Shown here piece by piece: positions 1-11,048 of a stretch of 64,000 bases of DNA. The stretch is from assembly GCF_020509005.1 (NCBI RefSeq), contig NC_063012.1, positions 6,014,001-6,078,000 on the forward strand, in the 5' to 3' direction. Source of the DNA: Fulvia fulva. Taxonomy: Eukaryota > Ascomycota > Dothideomycetes > Mycosphaerellales > Mycosphaerellaceae. Both the position numbers and the translations under genes were made by a program. Numbering within the stretch: the stretch's first letter is position 1; each line of letters opens with the position of its first letter. The notes beneath the pieces were generated by a model that was not told the DNA's origin, searched no databases, and worked only from the letters and a program-made list of their open reading frames with translations.

Positions 1-3000
1 AATCTAACTAGGCCCGGCTCCTCTTTAGTATATAGCCGATAGGCGTAGACTAGGACGTATAGGGTAGTAGGACATAGGACGATATAGAGGAAATAATTAT
101 CGATGCCGATAACTAGCCTCGACACGCTTAGTATTATCTAGTATAACGTTAACTATAGCAAGGATATAGTCTAGAACCATTTCCTATACGAGGCGGACCC
201 GCGCGTCTACTACGTCCTTATAATCTAGGAGCTATAGATTAACCCGCACTATAAGAGACTAACGACCTATAAGTTACTAGGCTATACGACATGCCTACGA
301 GGCGACGGCAGACCCCGTACGTACTTCTATATCAGTAAGGACATACTAGAATCCGACTAGGAGGTAGTGTACTACGTAGACGAAGAAGGCGGGGGCGATA
401 TTACCTCCCTCTACGTAGGTAGCACCTAGATACACAACCTATATATACAACCGCTAGCCTCGAGGTCTAGCCGCGACCTAGGGGTCTATAGACACCTAGA
501 CAGTGCGCTTAAGAGACAAGGGTGCCACATCGTAGTAGGAGACTTTAATATACACTACCCTTCCTAGGAAAGCCTTATATAGCCGTACCCTATAGCCGAC
601 GAAGTACTCGACTTGATAGCGAGCAACGTAATTGCCCTTAATACCCCGAAGGACCTAGGCACCTAGAAGAGAGGGGGACTCTAAGGCACGATCGACCTCT
701 CCTAGATCTTAGATAGCCACTACTACACGGTAACCTACTATAGGATCGAACATAAACTCGAGGCGTCGTTAGACTATATACTAGTTAGGACCTCTATTAC
801 GACATAGATATAACGTATACTAGCGAGAACCCCTAAGCTAAACTAGGGAAAGGCCTACTAGGCTAACATCTAGGCGTACCTCGATAACTCTAAGAGGCTA
901 GTCCAGATCGCGTAGTAGCAATATAATAGTAAAGACGAGATAGACGAAGCAGTCTAGGGGTTGATAGACGAAATAAGAAAAGCGACCTTACTTCACGTTC
1001 CGCTTACCTAACTAACGATATAGTCTAAACTATACTAGACGCTAGAGTACACTACGGTAGTAAGAGAAGCAAGGAGAGCCCGCCGGGTATAGACGAGTAG
1101 CTATAGCGAGGAGGCCTAGAACGTATATAGGGAGGTATACTAACAGAAGAAAGCTATAATACGGAGGGAGAAAGCAGTCGGCTAGAGGGCTATAGTAGAA
1201 GAAATCGCCGGCAAGCTAGAGAGGATGTAGAAGCTAGCGAAATGGGCCCGACAGGACCCTATACAGGGCCCCTCCTTCTCTATCCTAGCGCTACAATCGC
1301 CTAGTGGCCCGGTTAGCGACCCCGAGGCCAAGGCGCGTCTACTAGCTAGTAAGTTCTTCCTACCCCTAGTCGAGGCTAATCTAAGCGATATAAACAGCTC
1401 TACTCCCCTAGCCCCTAGCATCGCGGTCTAATAGGAGGTGTCCGAGGGAGAAGTTACCGCTATACTAAGGAAGTTACCGGCGAAGAAAGCCCCGGGGCCG
1501 GATAGGATCCTAAACGAGCTACTAAAGAAGTGTAGAGATTAACTAGCCCTAGTAGTTATAGCGATCTTTAACGCCTACCTATAGACCGGATACTACCCGA
1601 TAGCTTTTAAACAATCGACGACAGTAGTCCTACGTAAGCCGTAGAAGGAAGACTATACGTAGGTGAAGTCGTACCGCCTAATTACGCTCCTTAACACTCT
1701 TAGGAAGGCGCTTAAGAAGCTGGTTATAACGAGACTCTCCGAGGCGGTAGAGGAACACTCCCTACTCCCGGACACCTAGATAGGTACGCGCCTATAGCGA
1801 TCGACGCTATCCGCGATAGAACTTATTACCTCTTAGGTAAAGGCCATCTGGTATAAGAATAGGGACAAGGTGGCTTCCTTACTTAGCCTAGACATATCAG
1901 GAGCCTTCGACTACGTGTTATACCCGCGGCTTCTCTATATCCTAAGGTCGAAAGGACTCCCTAAGTAGCTTGTCAACTTCGTACGGTCCTACCTCTAAAA
2001 CCGTAGTACGTCGATCCTAGTCGGCTAGTATAGAAGCCTATTTTAAGCAGTCTATACTAGAATCCCGTAAGGCTTAACGCTAGTACCTATTCTGTTCCTC
2101 TTCTTTATAGCGATGCTACTCCTAGCCCTAGAATCCTAGAACACCGCTACGAGCGGCTTCGTAGACGACACAAATATCCTAGCGTAGTCTTCCTCGACTA
2201 AGGAGAACTATAGGCTACTAGAAGAGAAGCATAAGATCTACGAGGACTAGGCTAGGAGGTACGGGGCTCGGTTTAACCTAGAAAAGTACAATCTGATACA
2301 CTTTACGCGCCGGCTACGGTTCTATAATATGTAAGCTTCTATCTAGATACAGGGGCATACGACTAACCCGGCAAATTAGCTTAGGATCCTCGGACTATAG
2401 GTGGACCCGGCGCTACGGTAGAGGAAGTACGTATAGGTAATATTACGGAAAGCTAAACAGAATATAGCATTATACTAGAGGCTTACTACGTCTATATAGG
2501 GGGCGGACTTCCGGTAGTTACGACTTCTATATACGGCTATTATACGGCTAGTCCTTACCTATAGTAGCTAAGTGTAGTCTTTAGGCGAGAGGGCCTGCCT
2601 ATCGAAGGGACTCGTCGCGCCGCTAGCGAAGATCTAAAACCAATGCCTAAGGAAGGTCACCGGGGTATATAAGTCGATACTAACGAGGATACTTAAGCAC
2701 GAGACCGCTATACCGCCGATCGACCTATACATCTAGGGACTACGGACCTCCTACTTAGGTAAGTCGGCATAGTACCTAGTATAGAAGGTTATCGCTAGTG
2801 TAGTCGTAAGGGCCCGCGAATCAGTACTAGCGTATAAGGGTATTCGACCCGGAAACGAGCCGAACTACCGGGCAAGGGACGAATAGCTAGTAATATAATA
2901 GGAAGGTAAGAAATCGTTTATAGAGCAACTATAGAAAGAGAGGTAGAACAACTAGGTTGTAGGGTATAGTAGACGCCCTTAGCTAGCGGGATAACCTAAG

Positions 3001-3480
3001 GAATAGTTAGCTACGAAATCCGCGGTCAAGCACCCCCCGAAGCTTATCTACTACCGCCTTACGAGGGCATAGAGTAGTATAGTAACCTAACTACGAAGCG
3101 AACACATCGGCCTCTAGGGGTACCTATTATAGAGGAAGGTTCTAGGATACACGAATACTAGCTACCCCTACGGCTATCGCTCCTAGAACGTACGGCACGC
3201 ACTCCTCGTCTATCCGAGGTAGTCGCTAGGAAGGGGGGAGTAGATAGTAAAGGCGAGGAACCGGACGATTAGGGCACTTCTTAACAACGCTAAAGACCTA
3301 CGGCGTATTACGAACTAGATACTAGAGAAGGGCTAGCTAGAACAGTACCGCCTAGTAGGAGTAGTATAGGAAGAGAGGACACGACGTAGCGCGACGAGAC
3401 CGGCTAGGGGCGGGGGCTAACGGGGTAGTGACATAGACTACGTACGTTTAGAGGGAAAGCTAATCTAGACAAGGAGTAGT
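1..3480 (+). pseudogene. LINE ORF2 relic: AP-endonuclease, reverse transcriptase, C-terminal domain
   Basis: In life this would encode the endonuclease/reverse transcriptase that nicks target DNA and copies the element RNA. All recognisable motifs lie in one frame (first base congruent to 1 modulo 3). An endonuclease start resembling 'QYNVxxSKD' is near 124-170, followed by 'GRPRTYFYIS' at about 310-345. The RT block 'KKAPGPD' is near 1483-1505, 'LDISGAFDYV' near 1888-1917, and the catalytic 'FVDD' box at about 2158-2169. 'HETAIPPIDLYI' is near 2698-2733, and a C-terminal 'QLRSEHIGL'-like stretch is near 3090-3115. The frame is broken only by TAG/TAA codons where Trp or Gln is expected, with no frameshift detected, so RIP alone seems to have killed it. 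Confidence 0.88.
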
Positions 3481-3585
3481 CGGGGGCGGGAAGGGTTTTT
3501 ACCTATTCGGGTTTCCCTTTGTACATAACAATAGATATATACCTATATAGGCCGGATAGGGTCCTAGAACAGGGGAATGACAAAT

Positions 3586-3602
3586 CTATCTATCTATCTA
3601 TT
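3586..3602. repeat. (CTAT)n tail at the 3' end of the LINE
   Basis: About four copies of CTAT end the LINE, just after the 3' untranslated stretch beginning near 3493 (GGGTTTTTACC...). LINEs commonly end in short tandem repeats instead of poly(A). A matching but shorter tail (ATATCTATCTATAT) closes the second LINE fragment near 7470-7485. Confidence 0.75.
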
Positions 3603-3714
3603 TACGTATAAATTTCTAGTTAAGAAAGAGAGAGGTAGAAGCAGAATCTATAAGGCCTCGAGCCTTTCTCTATTATATTATTACGGGTAATACTATATAA
3701 GGGTATATAGCTAG

Positions 3715-6110
3715 CTGTTACTTATCTAGTACGTATACCGATATCTTAAGCTCCTTACTATAGTCTATTACCGTCTCTTACGTTCCGTGTCTCTCAATCT
3801 TATACTCTTTCTGTCCTAGGAAGTTCGGGTGACCGCTATCTACTATACTTAGGTAGCGGTCGTGCTATTTCCCTACCGCGGATCGGCGGCTAGGGAACTG
3901 AGGTTCGCGTTCGGATTCGGCGTAGTATTACGTAGACGCGGTAGGCGATAGTCGCTATCGTACCTATATATTAGGCATTTAGGGTTAATCGATACGTAAG
4001 AACCTATACGGTAGCGGTAGTACTTACCCTACTTCTTAAGGTCTTTGCGCTACTTACGGTTAAGCGTAGGTAGGTTCTATAGATGTGTCGGTAGATCCTC
4101 TTTCTTCTTAGTACTAGCGTACTGTAGTAGGCGCTATACTAAGGCACCTACTATACCGGTAGCGGTACTAGTAACTACGTTACCGTTATTCTAGTTGTTC
4201 TAGCCGCTATTACTATTCGAGTTACTATTACCCCGGGGGCGCTCCTTCTACGGGTATAGTCGATCTGTCTCGTAGAAACTCTCGTCTAGTACGGTATACT
4301 CCTCGATAACGTCTTATATACTATCTAGGCGGCGGTCGACTTCGCGGTCGCCGAAGGTCTTAATAAGGTACTTACGGTTTAGTCGGTTACGGAATAGTAT
4401 AAGCTCGGTCTTATCGGTCTATAACATCTAGGCGCGTAACTTCGAGTAGCGGGTATAGAAGGCTATAAAGGTTTCGCCTTATTCTTACTTATAGGTAGCA
4501 ATGTTAACTATAGCCTTAGTTCCCTTATTACGTATACTATATTAGCGTATTATCTAGTCTAACAACTCTTCTCTAGTCTTAAACTCGTTAAAGGACTACT
4601 GTCTAGGTATAGGGATCCTCGGCTTAATGCTTCGCTAAGGATCACCTTATGTCTACCTATATACGAAGCGTAGACTATCTACCTTAGTACGGAAGGTTAC
4701 TATAGTTAGCTTTAGGAGAACACTACTATACTAGCTATCGAAATTGGGGTCGTCATCGTTCTTAAAGTACTTAGGGTCGGGCATACCCTTACCGATCTCT
4801 ATACCGCGAGTAAGGGTGCGGTTAATAGTAAAGAGACGTTCTAGAAGGTTAACTAGTAGTGTCTAGGTACGGGTATTACGTATTCTCGAGTTACGACTAT
4901 TATTAGATCCTAGTCGCGGACGGTCGTTATTACGTCCTCGGCTATTATCGCTACGGTTATCGTCGTCTCTATCGTTATCGTTATTACTACTACCGCTACC
5001 GCCCCCTCTACTAGTAGCTTCGCGATACCTACGTAATAGCTACTCGAGTAAGGTCTTACGTAGGCGGGAACGAGAGGGTCGGCGGCCTAAGCGGCCCCTA
5101 CCTCCGTTCTATATAGTGTCTCCTACCTTAAGCCGAGCCTTTAGGTCATCGACTTCTTGTTATAGGGCCTAGTTCTTCGCCTTAGCATCTTGTGCCTTCT
5201 TCTTCTCCTTCTTATAGATCTCGCTAAACTGCTTATATAGGTTATTAGCTTCCTTATATTTCTTCCCTAGCTCTTATAACTTAGCTAGGTCGTAATCCTT
5301 CTTGCTCTTAAGATCTACTACCATTTTCTATATAATAAGCTCTTCACTTCGTAGCATCTTATAGATACGGTCGTATTCGGTGTATAGCGTAGTATACTAG
5401 GTGTTCTAGAGGTCGTTAGCTCGCTCTATTATATCGAGTTGTCTACCCTTAGTAATTGCCGTGTTAACTACTTATAGTACGAAGTCGTAGGTGGTCTTCG
5501 GGTGTTAGGATATAAGGGTCGTAAGGTTGTCTAGGGTGACATTCTAGTATTCGGATACGAGAATGTGTTCTACCTCGTCGAGTAATAGATACACCTCGTC
5601 TAGGTCGCCGCCTAGGTTCTCTTCGAGCTTGAACTCGAACAGTTCTATAAAGTCAATCTTACTACCTTCTTCTCGCTCGAAGGCCTTCTAGTAAGCTTTA
5701 TTAATCTCTTGTTATAGCGCGACACCGGTGTCTACTATAACCCGCCGGTTATCGTCCTATATCTAACTCTAAGGAAAAGAGGAGAGGTCGGGGAAAAGAG
5801 ATATACGCTACTTACTTTTGCCCTTAGGCTTAGGTAGCGGTAGCATACCGCCGTTCGCTATTTATAAAGTTATGTTATCTAGGTTCGGGGGAGGCGTAAC
5901 GGTACCTATATCCTAACTGTCTACGAGCGCGCGACTACCTACTAATATTGTCGCCGCGTTACGTTCTCTAGGTATCTACGCGCTATATACCTTACCGTGT
6001 TCTGTATTCTAATGCGGCTCTACGCGTTCTCGAGTTCTACGGTTCTGTCTATTCCTATTATTACGCGTCCCTTACCTAGATCCGCGATCTAGGTAGTAAG
6101 GTAGAACAAA
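3715..6110 (-). pseudogene. Ty3/gypsy-type Gag relic (coiled coil, retrotransposon gag domain, zinc knuckle)
   Basis: Read on the minus strand in one frame from about 6110 to 3715. A Lys/Glu-rich coiled-coil segment near 5100-5230 contains 'EIYKKEKKKAQDAKAK'. An Asn/Arg/Asp-rich linker near 4900-5050 follows. A gag core includes 'PDPKYFKNDDDPNFDS' (about 4740-4790), 'GETFIAFYTRYSKLRA' near 4430-4478 and 'FYETDRLYP' near 4250-4280. At about 3975-4025 a CCHC-like knuckle has Tyr codons (TAC) where the first Cys residues would be, as expected from TGC to TAC by RIP. Stop codons are TAG/TAA only. No protease, RT or integrase follows: the LINE tail lies about 110 bp beyond its 3' end. It is either a gag-only element or a truncated copy. 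Confidence 0.75.
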
Positions 6111-6129
6111 CTATAAGGGCGCGCGTACT

Positions 6130-6945
6130 ATAGGGTCCGAATAAGATAGTTATTGTTCTACGAAGCTACGAAAGAGGAGCGCGAGGCGCGGCGAAGTTAT
6201 AAAGCAAAGCTAAGCCGCGCTAACCCGATATAGAAGGTCCGCGGTTTAGCCGGGCCGACGTAGCTATAGTAAGGGGTCGCGGGCTACCCGTAATACTACC
6301 GCCTCTATCGCGGACTTCTACTATAACTATCCTACGAAGGATAGGCTAGCTAGCTTTACGCCGCTACTAGGGTAGATTCCTAATAAGGATATACCCGAAG
6401 ACGTTATAATCGGCGAAGTAATAAACGCTTTAGCCGCGAACGCTTCGTTAATAGTTACGTCTAACCCGGTAACTATAGGTAGGCTACGTAAGTTATTCGC
6501 GTAGGTACCTATAACTCTTCCGGTAGTTACGTATTACGAACCTAATACTAGTACTTATAATAGCCCGTAGGCGGCTACTTTAAGAAAGATAACCGTTAGT
6601 AGGTAAGTACCGGATATACGTTAATATAAGTAGTATACTTCTCTTAACTCGGTAACTACGGATATACCGCTAGCTTAAGCTAGTAATAGGTACTATAGCT
6701 CTTCCTCGACTTAAGTAATAGCTACTATAACGGACTCCTTCGCGGAGTTTATATATCGCTACGATAGAAACGAAATTACGACTCGTATAGGCTAGGTTAG
6801 CTACCGTAGAGGATACGATAATACTAAGATTAACAAATACGATACTAGACTAACGATAATAGATAAGATAGACGGTATAGAGGATAATATAGAGGATAAC
6901 GCCGCGTTTATAGCGGCTATACTACGAGCTTAAGGGACTAAGCGC
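6130..6945 (+). pseudogene. Unassigned RIP-damaged reading frame next to LTR-like end
   Basis: On the + strand a single frame (same modulo class from 6223 to 6944) runs about 270 codons. It is interrupted only by TAG/TAA codons typical of RIP, with long stop-poor stretches such as 6250-6360 and 6367-6507. The translation is hydrophilic. It contains 'SIADFYYNYPTKDRL' near 6300-6345 and ends with an acidic segment 'DKIDGIEDNIEDNAAF' near 6862-6910. I do not recognise a family. It lies divergent to the gag relic and directly upstream of a purine tract and LTR-like repeat, so it may be the internal region of a non-autonomous LTR element. That reading is inference. Confidence 0.45.
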
Positions 6946-6963
6946 AATTTTAAAGGGGGGGGG

Positions 6964-7126
6964 TAGTATTACGGCCCTAGGCCTAGTAAATGTCTAGCTA
7001 GTACGTAGGTCACGTGACCGCGCGTACTAGCGTAGTACCTCGGCTTATATATAGCCTCGGCGTACCTCGCGCTCCTCTTTCTACGTACCTAGCTACTTTA
7101 TATTAATATAACTATAAACCGTTATA
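6964..7126 (+). repeat. Short LTR-like repeat preceded by a polypurine tract
   Basis: A purine tract (AAAGGGGGGGGG, about 6952-6963) is followed by a segment starting TATTACGG (6967) and ending CCGTTATA (7119-7126). These ends are near-inverted repeats of each other, as at TG...CA termini after CpA-to-TpA change. The segment is about 160 bp and contains TATATATA-like and CACGTGACC-like stretches. I did not find a second, intact copy in the window, so the call rests on position and ends only. Confidence 0.45.
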
Positions 7127-7129
7127 CGG

Positions 7130-7490
7130 GAAGGAGAGACTATAAGTTAATTATTAGGGATAAAGGTAATATTCGCCGAATCGCTCGGTAGATACTATAG
7201 TAGGGATACCTCTAGTAGTTTAGCCTCGCTAGCGAGACGGAGGAGTAGATAGACAATAGGCGGAAGCTAGGGGGGGTATAGATAGGGTAGTTATTAGGGT
7301 AGGCCTATAATACTAGCGTACCCCTAATAAGGGAAATCTAAGACAATAACGAGTAGGAAAAGATAGGCGGGAAGGAGGAGGGGTTTTACTAATACGGTTT
7401 CCCCTCTATATATACAAAAACAAGATAGTATAGCTATATAGGCTAAAGCGTACTATAATAGCTTAAATGAAATATCTATCTATATACTTA
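7130..7490 (+). mobile_element. 5'-truncated 3' end of a second LINE copy (RIP-degraded)
   Basis: The stretch from about 7160 translates (+ strand, TAG read as damaged Trp/Gln) to 'NIRRIAR.IL' followed by a short C-terminal tail. This resembles the C-terminal 'DLRRITN.IL' region of the first LINE at about 3295-3325. The downstream untranslated part (GGGTTTTACTAATACGGTTTCCCC at about 7381) matches the layout of the first element at 3496. It also ends in a short TATC-type tail near 7470-7485. 5' truncation is usual for LINE insertions. The two copies are diverged, not identical. Confidence 0.65.
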
Positions 7491-8345
7491 AGTATCACCC
7501 TCTCTTCTAGCTCTATAAGCTTCTTCGAATTAGGCTCGTAGTCACTCCGAGGAGGTCGTCTATTTAATTGATACTCTAGTATAGTTCGAGACGCGTCGTA
7601 TACCTTTATAGTAAGTCAATCTGATTATCGCGTCGCGTTTCGTGGCCTAGATAGCTAAGGTCAGTTTGGCCTCGTTTAAAGACAATATACGCTATAATAG
7701 TAGTTATATAGCTATATCTATAGAAGTGGTATAGTTCTTAGTAAAAGTAGCCCGCTCGGTAGTATAGCCCGCTCGGTAGTAAAGTACGTTATACCTCGTT
7801 TATATCTTTATATTCTCGGAGTTATTATCGCGTTGTTATAGGTCGTAGGAATAGGTATCGCTTTACTTCGTCGTATATAGAAGTATAAATCCGAGAGAGA
7901 GAGAGTTAGATAAGGAGATCGACGACCCTTCTAGCCCTACGGTTCGAGAGACTTAATTTCCCTTCGTAAGAAGGTACTTACGTCGTCCGCCGCGGGAAGG
8001 CGCTCTCGAAAGGACGATATCCTTAATATATAGAATACGCTCGGCGGTAGCTAAACTACGTTTAGTAGGACGTAATACCGGAGTAGCGATAGAAGGAGCG
8101 GCTAAGACCGAAAGCGAAGTATACCTTAATAGAGAAATAACGCGACGCCTTAGTAGACCGTAACTGAACGGATCGTATTACGTATAATAAGGGAGTAGGT
8201 ATAATCGTAAGAGATACCGAACTCTACGATCTTAGATAGGCGGTACTACGCGATATTATAATCTAGAGAGACGAGGACGAGTACCGGCTACTATACTCTC
8301 GATATAAGCCTAATAACTATAAGTTTAGAAATACTTCTAATCTTA
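7491..8345. other. Unassigned RIP-degraded DNA with a tandem 17-bp duplication
   Basis: The RIP signature (TpA excess, CpA/TpG loss) continues to about 8345. A + strand frame is open from about 7816 to 8160 apart from two TAG codons near its start and one internal TAA. That run is unusually long for such stop-rich DNA, and encodes an Arg-rich segment I do not recognise. A 17-bp unit (TAGCCCGCTCGGTAGTA) is repeated head to tail at 7748-7764 and 7765-7781, and a short (GA)n run sits near 7892-7904. A TTTTGAGGAC direct repeat marks the edge at about 8358-8380, where base usage turns normal. Confidence 0.5.
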
Positions 8346-8478
8346 AGCTATCTCTCATTTTGAGGACTCGTTTTGAGGACATCTCAGAGGGCGTGGTCCG
8401 GTGTAGATACAGGACTCTTTCGATCTCGTCAAGGCCCGACATAGCCATGACTTGACTGACGCCAGCATCCTGGTAGGA

Positions 8479-9708
<1,230 letters not shown>

Positions 9709-10294
9709 CTATGCCTTAGCGGAAGCAATGGCCTTGCGGACCTCGAAGCGAGCCTGTTGGGTGTTAGCATTCCGCCTCGACCTGCTAATCCCTCACAATT
9801 TCATTCCACGAGAAGGCCATGACAAAGATGTACACACCTGCTTCCTCAATCGCATAACCTTGAAGCGCTCGAAGTCGTTCAAGTTCTTCCTCCGCGCCTC
9901 CTTTTGCAGCCTCTTCGCATAGCCGCTGTTTGTCCACTTCTCGTCAATCTTTGCCTCTGCCCATCTCTTCTTGAGAGAGCCGGAGCCGGTTGCGAGTGGG
10001 AGCTTCTCAATCACGATGCCGGTTAGAGAGAGGTCCTTGAGTGCGGCGGCGTGACGTGGAACGGCGAGCTTTGGCTCATCGGACGGACCCTCGACAAGGA
10101 CCTGTGGAAATGTAAGTCCATGGTGCCCAGATCTTCATGTCTCCCACTCCTGCACGGTGATCACGTACGCGCTTGTGGTCAATGATCTGGACGATGGCGG
10201 CGACTCGGTTGATGAAAGGGCCGTTGGCGAAGAACGCGATGCGTCCCTGCTCCACCTGTCTCCAGCTGCTGGCGGTAACCTCTGCGTCGCCCAT
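9709..10294 (-). CDS. RPL14: 60S ribosomal protein eL14
   Basis: Three exons: 10294-10169, 10101-9838 and 9753-9709, all phase 0, giving 144 residues. Introns are 67 bp (10102-10168, GTACGTG...CACAG) and 84 bp (9754-9837, GTGTGTA...CAACAG). eL14 is a structural protein of the large cytosolic ribosomal subunit. The N-terminal KOW-like SH3 fold is visible as 'WRQVEQGRIAFF' and 'VAAIVQIIDHKR', continued by 'VLVEGPSDEPKLAVPR'. The C-terminal eL14 domain contains 'IEKLPLATGSGSLKKRW', 'KIDEKWTNSGYAKR' and 'LNDFERFKVMRLRKQARF'. The start 'MGDAEVTASSW' matches family N-termini. An in-frame upstream ATG would add 47 low-complexity residues and is less likely. Confidence 0.96.
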
Positions 10295-11048
10295 TTTGTC
10301 GGTGTTGGGAATGGGGATGTCGTTCGGTGTCGACGCAATTTCCTTCGAATTAGAGGCGAGAATTGCAGGCGTCGTGACTTCCGCAGAATTATGCGTCTTG
10401 GCAGCTGCTGCGGAAGTAGCCGGAGCTAGCGGCAATCGCTATTCGCCTCGAACTTTTTCGCCGTCTTCTTCACACCTTCCTGACACGCTTTTCATCGTGC
10501 GAACAGCACGCCACCATCACAGGCACCAATGTGCGCTGTATACTCATTCAAGGTACGTTTAGACCTCCCTACTCCTTCACCTCCACAGGATTATACCAAT
10601 TTGCGATTGATGTCCGTACCGGGAGTCACTCGCCTGTTTCTCAAGACCGGGCGGTCAACCTGATATTCAATATCTTACATATTATGACCGGCGATCACTG
10701 CAACACCACTTCACAGACCGATGCACAGTAACTGTTGCTGACTCTCCGTGCAGGCAAGTCCGAGCCGCCCTGGGCCACCTTGCACATCTGCGGATTGAAG
10801 GTGTGGCATCAAGGTACGTGACCTCACTTCTTCCTCTCTTCTCCTATGATTACAACACTACGCACTAGATAGTAATTGACCCACGTGGGATGATCGCTTT
10901 TACACCAAGATCACTGAGGACAGTTTCCTGGACTTACTACTCTCGGCAACGATCAATGTGGCATGAACTGACTTGGAGGTTGTGCTAGGTACACGACCCA
11001 GGACGAGCCTTCACAAATCCCCTAGTCCGTCACAAGTCTCGTGGACTC
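10295..11048. other. Divergent promoter region RPL14 / F-box-like gene
   Basis: No protein-coding gene is supported. Two identical strong donor-like sites, CAAGGTACGT, occur at 10549-10558 and 10810-10819 on the + strand, and an acceptor-like TGCTAG lies near 10983-10989. They could belong to a spliced 5' leader of the downstream gene or to a non-coding transcript. This is inference; only RNA data can tell. Confidence 0.45.

Larger units (their letters stand above)
1..3604 (+). mobile_element. RIP-degraded Tad-like LINE (non-LTR) retrotransposon, 5' part outside window
   Basis: The + strand carries endonuclease, reverse transcriptase and C-terminal region in LINE order, followed by a 3' untranslated stretch and a (CTAT)n tail at about 3586-3602. 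The left window edge cuts into or before the endonuclease, so the 5' end is not seen. CpA/TpG dinucleotides are nearly absent and TpA is in great excess: in bases 1-60 I count ten TpA and no CpA or TpG. This is the pattern expected of RIP. A related 3' tail recurs at 7130-7490. Assignment to the Tad/I-like group rests on domain order and on motif resemblance, not on a search. Confidence 0.88.

Noticed and set aside
3605..3720. Possible LTR fragment between the LINE tail and the gag relic
   Set aside because: It has pyrimidine/purine-rich stretches and TTACGGGTAA, but no second copy in the window and no clear ends, so it was not called.
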